Below are positions 8,297 to 17,092 of a stretch of 40,596 nucleotides of DNA, piece by piece (the first letter of the stretch is position 1; every line of letters begins with the position of its first letter). A program made the position numbers and the translations under genes. The notes under the pieces were generated by a model. The model had not been told where the DNA came from. It did not search any database and saw only the letters and a list, made by a program, of their open reading frames with translations. The stretch spans positions 1 to 40,596 of the forward strand of contig NZ_NRHC01000094.1 of assembly GCF_003585885.1 (NCBI RefSeq), written 5' to 3'. Origin of the DNA: Psittacicella hinzii (GTDB lineage: Bacteria; Pseudomonadota; Gammaproteobacteria; Enterobacterales; Psittacicellaceae).

Positions 8297-9346
8297 ATGC
8301 AAATTTTTAAATATATCATAACTTGCTTGTTGGTAGGTTGCCTCTTGCATACACTTCCAGCTTCGGCAACGACTATCCAGTTAATTGGTAGAGTACTTGA
8401 AGATGGCAAAACCGTTAGATACGAGTCAACTGCCTATTACAATGTAAACTCTTTACTCTGTGGTAATGCTGACTATAGTTTCGAATTCCGCATTATAGAC
8501 TGGCATTTCTATGTTAGTGGCGGTGGCGTCGATCAAGCAGCTGGTCAGTTCTTTACTCTAAAGAGAATTGGTTTTAACGTGACAGGACGTGGCTCTAGTC
8601 AGGATCATGTGGCAGTAGGAGATAATGCAGGTTCATATCGTTTTACTTCTAACTTTCATAAAAATGCTAATATCAAAATCTATTTTGATTTACTTTTTAA
8701 TAACGATGACTACATCTTAAACGATACTGATATTACCATTCCTCCTAGCAGTCTACTACGTATGACTTCAAGTAACTGCTACATGGTACCTGCAATGAAC
8801 TCTAAATTTAGTAGTTATAACCAGTCAGCGTATTTATTAAAGTCTAATTTATCTTTACGTTTAGAATCATCTAACTCTGTTAAGGTAAACCCTGATATAA
8901 AAACTTGTGCAATCGATGGGGCAACTGATCAGACAGTGCAACTTGATACAGTTTTTAAACATGAGTTAGATCGAAATACTACGGTGCAAGCAGGTAACTT
9001 TGCAATTAGGTTAAACTGTTCACAGGCTACAGCAACCCATTCGTACATAGTTTACTCGGACGGTAACAACAACGCTAATACGTCAAACTTACTTACCCTA
9101 GATAGCAGATCAACTGCCAAAGGGGTAGGAATCCAAGTAGTTGATGAAACAACTGGGGCTGCAATCAAGTTTGCTCCAATACCAACTGCACAATTTATTA
9201 AAGTAAGTCAAGTAACTAGCTTTAGCGCAGTAAATAGTGCAAATAGATATATTACGCGTAACTACACGGTTAACTATGTTAAAAATGGTACAGTAACTGC
9301 TGGAGATCTCTCGGCAAAAATGGTTTACACCTTATTGTATCGTTAA
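8297..9346 (+). CDS. Two-domain fimbrial adhesin-like tip subunit, operon 1
   Basis: A 349-residue secreted protein with a signal peptide (cleavage near PASA). It is about twice pilin length. The N-terminal half (about 25-195) has no recognisable pilin pattern but has a cysteine pair C55/C161. The C-terminal half (about 200-349) looks like a pilin domain: TCAIDG with C204, RLNC with C241, then NYTVNYVKNGTVTAGDL and a final YTLLYR. This receptor-domain-plus-pilin-domain layout is that of FimH/PapG-type tip adhesins, so it probably caps the fimbria and binds a host ligand; the ligand cannot be predicted. It starts eight bases after the usher stop with AAGGG as ribosome site, so it is co-transcribed. 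Its N-terminal half differs more from the operon 2 homologue than the chaperone and usher do. Confidence 0.8.
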   Translation: MQIFKYIITCLLVGCLLHTLPASATTIQLIGRVLEDGKTVRYESTAYYNVNSLLCGNADYSFEFRIIDWHFYVSGGGVDQAAGQFFTLKRIGFNVTGRGSSQDHVAVGDNAGSYRFTSNFHKNANIKIYFDLLFNNDDYILNDTDITIPPSSLLRMTSSNCYMVPAMNSKFSSYNQSAYLLKSNLSLRLESSNSVKVNPDIKTCAIDGATDQTVQLDTVFKHELDRNTTVQAGNFAIRLNCSQATATHSYIVYSDGNNNANTSNLLTLDSRSTAKGVGIQVVDETTGAAIKFAPIPTAQFIKVSQVTSFSAVNSANRYITRNYTVNYVKNGTVTAGDLSAKMVYTLLYR

Positions 9347-9445
9347 AACAAAATTTGGTTACTTAGGCTCTCTCAAGATAGAAGCAAAAGTAACTTTACA
9401 AACTCCCTTTGGGCAAAGTCCATTATAGGGTAGAAACTGAAGTGG

Positions 9446-9472
9446 AACTCAGACGCAAGTCTGAGTTTTTTA
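9446..9472 (+). terminator. Terminator of fimbrial operon 1
   Basis: A perfect 9-bp stem AACTCAGAC/GTCTGAGTT (9446-9454 with 9459-9467) has a GCAA tetraloop and is followed by TTTTA. The arm AACTCAG is shared with the terminator of operon 2, as expected for duplicated operons. Confidence 0.9.
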
Positions 9473-10024
9473 TGTCTGGTCATAGAGGGGTTAATTTACG
9501 CCTCTCTATCTGATCTTCTGAACTATAGGGATGCTGTTGTTCTTAAAGAGGGGTTAATAAGAAATTAATAGCATGAGTTATTGTACTTCACTTACTTAGA
9601 TTTACTTAGACTTACTTAAACTAAAACTTCTCTTAACCTACTTATCTAGGTAAATTTGAGATTTTTATATGATTAAGTTGGCTGTAATTAAAATTTTATT
9701 TGCTTAGCTTTAGTTCAGTGCACTTTTGCTTGTTTAAGTTAGTTGTTGTTAAAACTCTGTGCAGTTAAAAGTGTTGTGAATTAGTTTTTGTAAGGATAAA
9801 TAGCTTAAAGTGCTCGATTTTATTGCTAAATTATGAGCTAGCTTGTAGGTTTATTTTGCTAAAAAGCTTAGTTTGCAAAATAAAAAAATCCATTTATTTT
9901 CCTTTAATTTGCAATTAAAAGTGAGTAACAACTACCCTATTACCACTTACCTCTTGGGGTTATTAGCATTTTTGCATAAATTTTTGACCAGAATTTTGCT
10001 CTAATAAACAATAAGTTACGTAAA

Positions 10025-10058
10025 AAGTCGGGGGGGGGTAAAATTTCTTAGGTGTAAA
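10025..10058 (+). promoter_or_regulatory. Candidate phase-variable promoter with 9-G spacer (fimbrial operon 2)
   Basis: AAGTCG (10025-10030) runs into a tract of 9 G (10030-10038), and TAGGTGTAAA (10049-10058) follows. Positions align with the operon 1 site: GTAAAA before the tract, TTAG-TG/TATAAA after it, and the same 18-bp distance between the CG and the TAG although the G count differs (9 versus 11). The -35-like element is weak here (AAGTCG against TTGACG), so this copy may be less active or need an activator. The pilin start is 1.18 kb downstream. Confidence 0.35.
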
Positions 10059-10803
10059 AATTGTCTAATTTTGTGATTTAATAAGTACATCAATCTAATA
10101 GACCTTTAATTCTAAAGCACTTATTTGCACTTAAAAAAATTAAAGGTTATAAACTTAATAAGCGATTATTAAATTGCTAATTTTGCAAAGCAACGTCTCA
10201 TAAATCAGTTTTTACTGGTCAAGTTGTTTTGCTCTTTTTAAGAAGAAATAAGATTAAAAAATTAAGCGATTTAGAGAACAGCTTGTTGACCGTTAAATTA
10301 AGTAAACTAAGCTTTATCCAAAAAAATAAACTTTGAAAAACCTGATTTAGATCGGTTAGTTAGCATAACTAGCAAAATCCTAGTTTAACTAGCGATTTTA
10401 AATACTTTTTGTATTTAAATTTACATATCTACAAATAAATATATAACCTAACTTATTTAGACAAGTTACGTTAATCGTTCATTTATCTCCTGCAAGACTT
10501 TAAGACTGAAGACTTTAATTTAAATTAAAGTTAACTTTTAACTGCGTTAAAAGTTAACAAGAAAGTAAATAATGCAAATAAAGTAAATAACGTCAATAAA
10601 GTGAATACGTCTTAAAGTTCTCAAGTAAGAAGTACATTCGATATTCGATATTAACAATAGCGACAATTGAATGTTAAGTCTAATCTCCGGTTGGACGGTT
10701 TAAGCATACTAAACATACTAAGCATACTCAAGTAAGCCAAGTACCCAAAAAGTATTTATCCAAGTACACTAAATTCTTTGACCAAGACCAAGATTAAACT
10801 CCC

Positions 10804-10826
10804 ACGATATTAGCCAAAAATATCGT
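10804..10826 (+). other. Perfect hairpin in the leader of fimbrial operon 2
   Basis: ACGATATT (10804-10811) pairs with AATATCGT (10819-10826) around a 7-nt loop and is followed by TTCTCTT. It might attenuate transcription arriving from the G-tract promoter or be an operator. No equal hairpin was found in the operon 1 leader. Confidence 0.4.
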
Positions 10827-11233
10827 TTCTCTTCTCAACTTCCTCCATTCTAGTATTGACCAAATACTATCTGCATGAGACCATAATGACGAGATTATAC
10901 GTAATAGCGTACGCTGTAATTCTGTCTTTATAAGTCGACTATAAGCCCACGTATATACCTTTCCTTTCTCAAAAGTATCTACTTTTCTCTTATATTCTTA
11001 TCTAGAGTTTTTATGTTTATCCTTTAGTTAGTTTATGTAACAAGCTAAGTTAAACCCTTTGCCTCCATTTTGCCTCGTTCTTCCCAAATTATTTTTTAAA
11101 TTCTCCGCTACTATCTAATTTTTTCTCTTATTTTTCATCTTAATTCTAAGTTATTTCATTAGGTTGTAATTATCTATACCTACAAGTCTATGTGGGTCTC
11201 TATTAATTAGTAATGAATAAAAAAAGGTTTAAC

Positions 11234-11791
11234 ATGAAAAAATTAGCACTGGCGTCTGCTTTGGCTTTAACTCTATTAGCTCCAAGCGCGTTTGCAAACA
11301 CTGCGGTTCAATCTGGTAAAGTAACTTTTAGTGGTAAAGTTATTGATACAACTTGTTATGTAAAAACAGATGATCAAAACAAAACTGTAACTTTACCAAG
11401 CGTTGCAAAATCTGCTTTCACTAAGAAAGGTGACGTTGCTGGTCAAACAGCTTTTGAAATTACAATTACTGGTTGTACAAATGTAGCTACAGGTAGTAAC
11501 CAAGGAGGCGTTCACTGGTTAGTTGATGCAAATGTAGATGTAACAACAGGCACATTAAAAAATACATTAACATCAGGTCAAGCAACTAATGTAAATCTTC
11601 AGTTAGTGGATGCTAATTTAAAAACTATTAAGATCGGTGCTACAGATGATGTAAGCAACATTAATTATGTTGCCTTACAAAATAATCAAGATAAAACTGT
11701 ACGTTTCTATGCGCAGTATTATGCAACAGATACAGGTGTAACTGCTGGCGACGTACAAGCTATCGCTAAGTTCGAATTAGTGTACAAGTAA
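11234..11791 (+). CDS. fimA: Major fimbrial subunit (type 1 pilin), operon 2
   Basis: A 185-residue pilin, paralogous to the one at 4241. The signal peptide is MKKLALASALALTLLAPSAFA. The mature protein has QSGKVTFSGKVIDTTC, the second cysteine in ITGCTNV, and the same C-terminus KFELVYK. Start choice: AAAAAGG six bases before the ATG at 11234 matches the operon 1 arrangement, whereas the in-frame ATG at 11213 would add MNKKRFN in front of the signal peptide and has no ribosome site. Conserved segments (DVAGQT, TTGTL, VRFYAQYYAT, VTAGDVQA) alternate with changed segments (for instance DNTFAA against DANLKT), which suggests diversification of exposed loops. First gene of the second operon. The symbol is generic. 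Confidence 0.95.
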   Translation: MKKLALASALALTLLAPSAFANTAVQSGKVTFSGKVIDTTCYVKTDDQNKTVTLPSVAKSAFTKKGDVAGQTAFEITITGCTNVATGSNQGGVHWLVDANVDVTTGTLKNTLTSGQATNVNLQLVDANLKTIKIGATDDVSNINYVALQNNQDKTVRFYAQYYATDTGVTAGDVQAIAKFELVYK

Positions 11792-11808
11792 AGACATAGT
11801 TTTAAGTT

Positions 11809-11840
11809 AGGGCTGGGCTTTGTTATTCTCAGCCCTTTTC
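11809..11840 (+). terminator. Intercistronic terminator-like hairpin between pilin and chaperone (operon 2)
   Basis: AGGGCTGGG (11809-11817) pairs with CTCAGCCCT (11828-11836), nine pairs with one wobble, and TTTC follows. The stem differs in sequence from the operon 1 hairpin but keeps place and GGGCT core, which supports selection for the structure. Confidence 0.7.
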
Positions 11841-11856
11841 TTGTGATGAGGTGTTT

Positions 11857-12573
11857 ATGTTTAAACGTATCCTAGCTACCGCGTTACTTGGAGCCTTTAC
11901 TTTACAGCAAAGCCTAGCCAATGTAATCATGGCGACTCGCGTGATTTACCCTGCTAACCAAAAAAGCGTTGCTTTTAGTTTAACAGCTTCAGACGACAGT
12001 CCATCTTTAGTGCAAGTATGGATTGATAGTGGTGATCCGAACTCTAGTCCAGCAACAACCAAAGCCCCATTTGTAATTACGCCACCAATTTCTCGTGTTG
12101 ATCCAGGTAAAGGTCAAACTCTAAGAATTACCTACACAGGTCAGGCGTTACCTGCAGATAGAGAATCTATTTTCTATCTCAATGTTTTAGATATTCCCCC
12201 AAAACCATCAGGAGAAAATGCTCCGGTGAATTATTTGCAAGTTGCAATTAAGAGCCGTATTAAGCTTTTTTATCGTCCTGCGCTAGATATAAGCCTCTAC
12301 GATGCTTTTACCAAAGTAGAGTTTAGCTTAATCACAGAAAAGAATAAAAACTATCTTGTAGTGAATAACCCAACTCCTTACTACATTACTTATGACCAAA
12401 TTGAGTTAATGGTAGGTAAAAATGCCGTGGCTGTGCCAGAGGCAGATATGGTTGCCCCATTTTCAACTGTGCGCTATGCCTTACCGCGTGCGGTAAGCCC
12501 AAGCGCTCAAGTACAATGGACTACCATTGATGACAATGGTGGACGTCCAAAAGGAGTTACTCCTTTAAAGTAA
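11857..12573 (+). CDS. fimC: Periplasmic fimbrial chaperone (PapD/FimC family), operon 2
   Basis: A 238-residue chaperone starting MFKRILATALLGAFTLQQ, with a signal peptide cleaved after SLA. It has the same diagnostic set as its paralog at 4868: ATRVIYPANQKSV with the groove arginine, SRVDPGKGQTLRI, DRESIFYLNVLDIPP and IKSRIKLFYRP with the groove lysine. GAGG four bases before the ATG at 11857 fixes the start and equals the operon 1 layout; the GTG two codons earlier overlaps that ribosome site and is unlikely. Domain 2 differs most from the paralog (residues about 150-190), which may reflect tuning to its own pilin. It acts in the periplasm with the usher encoded next. Confidence 0.96.
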   Translation: MFKRILATALLGAFTLQQSLANVIMATRVIYPANQKSVAFSLTASDDSPSLVQVWIDSGDPNSSPATTKAPFVITPPISRVDPGKGQTLRITYTGQALPADRESIFYLNVLDIPPKPSGENAPVNYLQVAIKSRIKLFYRPALDISLYDAFTKVEFSLITEKNKNYLVVNNPTPYYITYDQIELMVGKNAVAVPEADMVAPFSTVRYALPRAVSPSAQVQWTTIDDNGGRPKGVTPLK

Positions 12574-12656
12574 TGGCTGTAATGTCTGGTTATTCCTACA
12601 AAAATAACTAATGGTTTGTAGAGAGTAAAGAGAGGTTAAAGAGAGACTTTGAGCTT

Positions 12657-12734
12657 TTTAGATCAGTAAGGTTGCTTAGGTCTTTAGAACAGTGAGGTCG
12701 CTTAGGTCTTTAGATCAGTTAGAGCTCTGGGTTC
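12657..12734. repeat. Three 26-bp direct repeats between chaperone and usher (operon 2)
   Basis: Units start at 12657, 12683 and 12709 (TTTAGATCAGTAAGG, TTTAGAACAGTGAGG, TTTAGATCAGTTAGA) and each ends in a form of CTTAGGTC. They lie in the 257-bp gap before the usher gene; operon 1 has no counterpart. They could be protein-binding sites, mRNA structure elements or a neutral tandem expansion. Confidence 0.75.
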
Positions 12735-12830
12735 TTTTAGGTTTCCATACCTTAGCTTTATCTAGGTTTCTATGGTCTCAGCCTTATCCCTATCTTGTTC
12801 TTTCTCTCGCAAACAAGATCATTTTTCCCT

Positions 12831-15365
12831 ATGAAAAGATTTAAGAGATTAGCACTTGGATCAATAAATTCTCTTTGTCTTGCCTGCTTAAGTGCGACAT
12901 CATCGCTAGCTTTGGCAAACTCGCCTTATGTGGAGTTTGATGCTAACTTCTTGCTAGCTACTGGAGGAGAGAATATTGACATCTCTCGCTTTAGTCGTGG
13001 GAACTACATTCCTCCAGGTGAGTATATTGCTGATGTCACTTTAAACAATGTCTACCTTGGTAAGGTAGAGCTGGTATATGTCGATGACCCAGAAAACAAT
13101 ACTACCAAACTTTGTGCTACTCCAACTCTACTTGCTATCTTGGATTTGACACCCGAAGCTATAGATTCACAATTGCTAGCTTCTACAATCTGTCCGTCCA
13201 TTGCGCAAGTAGTACCAGAAGCCAAGTTTGAGTTTGATATGGCAGAGCTTGACTTGCAAGTGGGTATTGCCCAAGCCTATGTTAAGCAACGTCCTTTTGG
13301 TTACATCGCACCAGCACGTTGGCAAACAGGGGTTCCTGTGCTATACACTCGTTACAATATCAATCGTTATATGAGTAACAGTAAAGGTTTTAGTTCCAGT
13401 CAATACTACCTTGGTGTTGACGCGGGCTTAAACCTTGGACGATTTAGTATTCGTCATTTTGGTTCTCTGGTATGGTCAAAGCGCCATGGGAGAGAATATG
13501 CAAGTTCTTATACTTACTTGCAACATGATATTGCCCCAATTCGTGGACAAATCCGTTTAGGTGACTTCATTACCAACAGTAGTATTAGTGACAATATTAG
13601 CCTACGCGGAGCGATGGTATTTTCCGATGATCGTATGCTAGCTAACTCTGAAAGAGGTTATGCTCCGATCATTCGAGGCATTGCTAATAGCAATGCTTTA
13701 GTTACCGTTAGTCAAAATGGTAACATTCTCCGTCAAATGACAGTTCCACCTGGTCCTTTTGCTATTTCCGACCTCTTCCCGATTGCCTACAATGGTAATC
13801 TTGAGGTTGAAGTCAAAGAAGCCAATGGGCAAGTACAAAGATTTGTCGTACCTTATACAGCTACAGCCGAGCTTATGCGCCCTGGCTATAGCCGTTATAT
13901 GCTGGCAGCTGGACGTTATCGCGAAGGCTCCAAGGTATTTAACAATGAAGTGGTGCAAGCTTCATGGCAGTATGGTTTAACTAACAACATTACTCTTAAT
14001 TTAGCTTTTAATGGTACCAAAGGGTATCATTCGGAGGTAATAGGTACGGCATTTAATACTCCAATTGGGGCTTTTGCTACCAATGTTACTTTCTCGCATG
14101 CCTTGCTAAATGGTTTGGTGTTCAGTGATGAAAGTGGTAAGTTCCGTGGGTATAGTTTTTCCGTATCTTACAATACTGTTATTAAGCCAACAAATACCAA
14201 CGTAACTGTAGCAGCTTACCGCTTTCTCTCCAAAGAGTACTTAGGTTTACAAGACTATATTAATCTAGATAATTTAAAGAATCAGTTTATCAAACCACGT
14301 GATCGTATTATTGGGCATTACCAAGCTAAGCACCAGTTGCAACTCACAGTTAGCCAACAGCTAGCTAAAGGCTATGGCTACTTTTACGTCCGAGGCATAA
14401 TGAATACTTACTGGATAAAGCGCTCCAAGCAGTTTAACTACCAAGTAGGTTATTCGAATAGTTACCGCGGGGTTAACTATAGTATTTCCCTTTCACAAAT
14501 CCGTGATAGCTTTGGATTTAAAGACAGTCAGGTATATCTCACTCTGTCTTTACCGCTTGATTTTGCTGCTAAGGGCAATAACCGTCCTTACCTAAGCCAA
14601 ACTCTGTCGCAAAGTAGTCGTAATAACTTTAGTAGTAATACTTCTATTTCTGGGTCGTTAGGTAAAGACGGACGTTATTCTTATAACGTCTCTTATGACC
14701 ATAGCAACAACTCACAGTACAATGCGGTTAGTCTAAGCAATACTTACGTCAGCCCTTACGCTACTTTAAATGCTTCTTTTAGTAAAGATAACAAAGACAA
14801 CCGTCAGTTATCTTACGGTATGTCTGGCGCAATTGTTGCCCATCCAAAAGGTGTTACCTTAGCCAACGATTTAAGTGAAACCTTTGCCATAGTGCACGCT
14901 AAAGGTGCCAAAGGAGCACAAATTGACGGAACTATTGGTAACCAAATTGACCGTTTTGGTAATGGGATTGTGCCGTATTTAAACCCATATGCTTTAAATA
15001 CGGTGGGGTTAAACATTGATAGTATTCCAGACAATGTAGAGTTTGCAGCTACAAGTATGCAAGTTATTCCACGTGCGAATACGGCAATGTTAGTTGAGTT
15101 TGATACTACCATTGGCAATACTGTTTTCTTTGATATTACCAATAGCGATATGTTACCTCCACCTATGGGAACCTTAGTGTTTAATGGTGCAGGAGAGCAT
15201 GTCGGAGTGGTAACTCAAGGAGGACGTATATACACTCGTGGAGTTTCAAGCTCTGGGGAGTTAAACCTCAGCTGGGGCGAGCAAAGCTGTAAGATTGACT
15301 ATAAGCTTAGCAGCAATATAGATAGTAATTTACCGGTAATTGTTCCGGTTAGTTGTAAATTCTAA
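12831..15365 (+). CDS. fimD: Outer-membrane fimbrial usher (FimD/PapC family), operon 2
   Basis: An 844-residue usher closely related to that at 5754. The signal peptide ends near SLALA. The N-terminal domain begins YVEFDANFLLATGGENIDI. The plug/barrel signature is present: RGYAPIIRGIANSNALV, PPGPFAISDLF, GNLEVEVKEANGQ, RPGYSRYMLAAGRYR. The C-terminal domain ends CKIDYKL...VPVSCKF with its cysteine pair. A longer reading from 12795 would add MFFLSQTRSFFP, which is unlike the paralog, so I start at MKRFKRL (12831). No strong Shine-Dalgarno is visible for either. Differences from the paralog are spread through the barrel. It is the assembly pore for the second fimbria. Confidence 0.95.
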   Translation: MKRFKRLALGSINSLCLACLSATSSLALANSPYVEFDANFLLATGGENIDISRFSRGNYIPPGEYIADVTLNNVYLGKVELVYVDDPENNTTKLCATPTLLAILDLTPEAIDSQLLASTICPSIAQVVPEAKFEFDMAELDLQVGIAQAYVKQRPFGYIAPARWQTGVPVLYTRYNINRYMSNSKGFSSSQYYLGVDAGLNLGRFSIRHFGSLVWSKRHGREYASSYTYLQHDIAPIRGQIRLGDFITNSSISDNISLRGAMVFSDDRMLANSERGYAPIIRGIANSNALVTVSQNGNILRQMTVPPGPFAISDLFPIAYNGNLEVEVKEANGQVQRFVVPYTATAELMRPGYSRYMLAAGRYREGSKVFNNEVVQASWQYGLTNNITLNLAFNGTKGYHSEVIGTAFNTPIGAFATNVTFSHALLNGLVFSDESGKFRGYSFSVSYNTVIKPTNTNVTVAAYRFLSKEYLGLQDYINLDNLKNQFIKPRDRIIGHYQAKHQLQLTVSQQLAKGYGYFYVRGIMNTYWIKRSKQFNYQVGYSNSYRGVNYSISLSQIRDSFGFKDSQVYLTLSLPLDFAAKGNNRPYLSQTLSQSSRNNFSSNTSISGSLGKDGRYSYNVSYDHSNNSQYNAVSLSNTYVSPYATLNASFSKDNKDNRQLSYGMSGAIVAHPKGVTLANDLSETFAIVHAKGAKGAQIDGTIGNQIDRFGNGIVPYLNPYALNTVGLNIDSIPDNVEFAATSMQVIPRANTAMLVEFDTTIGNTVFFDITNSDMLPPPMGTLVFNGAGEHVGVVTQGGRIYTRGVSSSGELNLSWGEQSCKIDYKLSSNIDSNLPVIVPVSCKF

Positions 15366-15373
15366 GGATATTT

Positions 15374-16426
15374 ATGCAAATTGTAAAATACCTTTGTACT
15401 AGCTTACTAGCTGGTAGTCTCTTGCATTACATCCCAGCACATGCTAATACCGTAGTACAGTTTACTGGTAAGCTCAATGCTGATGGTAAAACGGTGAACT
15501 ATGAATCGGTGAGCTACTACGACATTAACTCGTTTCTTTGTGGAAATGTAGACTACGATAACTATCGTTATCGTATCGTAGACTGGCGTTTTTCAGTTTC
15601 ACCTAACTCTGCTGAAACTAGTCGCTACCTTAAACTAAAGAGAGTTTACTTCCGTGTGCAAAGAGCTGCGGGTACAGGCTACAACCTTTACCCTGTGAGT
15701 GATGGCGGTGGTGCTCTACGTGTAACCCAGAACTTTTACTATCAAGATAGAATCAAAATCTATTTTGATTTGGAGTTTGATGAGAACTTTCTCTTTAACG
15801 GTGGGGATATAACCATCCCTGCCAATAGTTTACTGCGTACGACTGCAAGTAACTGTTTCTATGTCCAAAGAGATAATACTTCTCTTTCAACTGTTAACCA
15901 AAATATCTTCCGTGGAGGTCCGGCTAACTTCCAAATGGTATTTAGATCAAGTAACGCCGTTACTTTAAACTTCACGGAAAAAACTTGTCGTGTTGGTGGA
16001 CAAGCTAATCAAACCGTACAGCTTGATACAGTTCTTAAATCAACTCTTGATTCCAAACGTACAGTTAAAGGTGGAGATTTTACAATCAGAATTAACTGTT
16101 TACAAGCTACAGTTGCTAATGCTTACGTTATCTACACTGATAGTAACACTCCAAGCAATACTTCGCAAACCCTATCCTTAAGCCGTGCTTCCACGGCTAA
16201 AGGAGTACGTTTGCAGATAGTTGATAACTCGACTGGACAAGCGATTAAGTTTGCCAACCAACCAAGTTTTAATTTTATTGGTTTAAACGACGCAACGCTG
16301 TTTACGGCTGCTAATGGTACTCGTCGTGTAATTGATCGTAGTTATACGGTTAATTATGTAAAAAACGGTAATGTTAGTGCTGGAACAGTTAATGCGCAAA
16401 TGATTTATTCTTTTTACTACCGTTAG
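15374..16426 (+). CDS. Two-domain fimbrial adhesin-like tip subunit, operon 2
   Basis: A 350-residue protein with a signal peptide (cleavage near PAHA) and the two-domain plan of tip adhesins. The N-terminal domain has cysteines C56 and C161. The C-terminal pilin-like domain has C205 (KTCRVGG) and C242 (RINCLQ), SYTVNYVKNGNVSAG and a final YSFYYR. It starts eight bases after the usher stop. Compared with the operon 1 homologue, short blocks are shared (DGKTV, SLLCGN/SFLCGN, RIKIYFDL, TASNC) but the stretches between them in the N-terminal half are clearly different, which would fit different ligand specificity. The receptor is unknown. Confidence 0.8.
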   Translation: MQIVKYLCTSLLAGSLLHYIPAHANTVVQFTGKLNADGKTVNYESVSYYDINSFLCGNVDYDNYRYRIVDWRFSVSPNSAETSRYLKLKRVYFRVQRAAGTGYNLYPVSDGGGALRVTQNFYYQDRIKIYFDLEFDENFLFNGGDITIPANSLLRTTASNCFYVQRDNTSLSTVNQNIFRGGPANFQMVFRSSNAVTLNFTEKTCRVGGQANQTVQLDTVLKSTLDSKRTVKGGDFTIRINCLQATVANAYVIYTDSNTPSNTSQTLSLSRASTAKGVRLQIVDNSTGQAIKFANQPSFNFIGLNDATLFTAANGTRRVIDRSYTVNYVKNGNVSAGTVNAQMIYSFYYR

Positions 16427-16699
16427 CTACAGAGTACTATTGAGGTACCATTTAAGTACTAGTTAGTTGCTCGTTAAGTATCTATGAGTTATCTTTTGGT
16501 AGGTACGCTACGATAATAGGGTGCTGGTTAGGTGCTCATAATAAAGGGTACTTATAGGTATGCTTAGGTAAAACGTACTACTTAAGTGTAATAAGGTAAA
16601 AAGTAAAACAAATACCAAGCATTGTGGTTAGAGAGTAAATTAGAGGGGATAAATTAGTTAAGTAGGTGAAGAAGATCAGGCTTAGCAAGCGTTGATGAG

Positions 16700-16779
16700 A
16701 TGTAGAGGGGTTAATTTTTTAAAGTCTTAGATATGCTAAGACTAACAAAAGAGAACAAACCTCTTTACATTCTCTACAT
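16700..16779. other. Nested inverted repeats downstream of fimbrial operon 2
   Basis: The outer arms ATGTAGAG (16700-16707) and CTCTACAT (16772-16779) are perfect complements. They enclose a perfect 8-bp hairpin AGTCTTAG/CTAAGACT (16723-16730 with 16736-16743). The segment AGAGGGGTTAATTT is shared with 9485-9498 downstream of operon 1. It is probably a 3'-UTR structure of the fimbrial mRNA. Confidence 0.5.
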
Positions 16780-16849
16780 GCCCCGTTTTCTACTTTAACA
16801 TCTGCGCAGTTTATTTCTTAGGCAATAACCAAGTGAAAATGCAACAGTG

Positions 16850-16880
16850 AAACTCAGGTTTTTAAGACCTGAGTTTTTTT
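16850..16880 (+). terminator. Terminator of fimbrial operon 2
   Basis: A perfect 10-bp stem AAACTCAGGT/ACCTGAGTTT (16850-16859 with 16867-16876) is followed by a T tract to 16880. It is related to the operon 1 terminator. Confidence 0.9.
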
Positions 16881-16985
16881 CTGTTTTGTTTGTGCCTGTA
16901 CTCGTGGTGCTACTCTTGTCTTTTGTGCTCTGAGGTTCTACTCTTGTCTCTTGTGCTGTGTTACTTTTGTTTCTGTGCTCCTAAG

Positions 16986-17080
16986 TGCTCTTCTTGTGTT
17001 CTTCTTGTATTCTTCTTGTGTTCTTCTTGTATTCTTCTTGTGTTCTTCTTGTGTTCTTCTTGTGTTCTTCTTGTGTTCTT
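16986..17080. repeat. 11-bp tandem repeat TGTTCTTCTTG, eight units plus a partial
   Basis: Eight exact or one-base-variant units begin at 16986 and repeat every 11 bp, with TGCTCTTCTTG first and two TATTCTTCTTG variants, followed by a 7-bp partial. The pyrimidine-rich array directly follows the operon 2 terminator. A short open frame across it is a by-product of the repeat. Confidence 0.92.
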
Positions 17081-17092
17081 AGGTGCTTTTAG

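Larger units (their letters stand above)
9347..11233. other. 1.9-kb gene-free region upstream of fimbrial operon 2
   Basis: It contains the operon 1 terminator, a 9-bp stem (one G-U pair) at 9482-9509 (ATAGAGGGG/CCTCTCTAT), a very AT-rich stretch, the 9-G tract at 10030-10038, a block (10215-10276) resembling 3064-3126, AAATAAAGTAAATAACGTC-type direct repeats around 10563-10610 and a perfect hairpin at 10804-10826. No coding frame of note was seen. The colinearity with the region before operon 1 shows that the duplication included the regulatory region. Confidence 0.7.
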
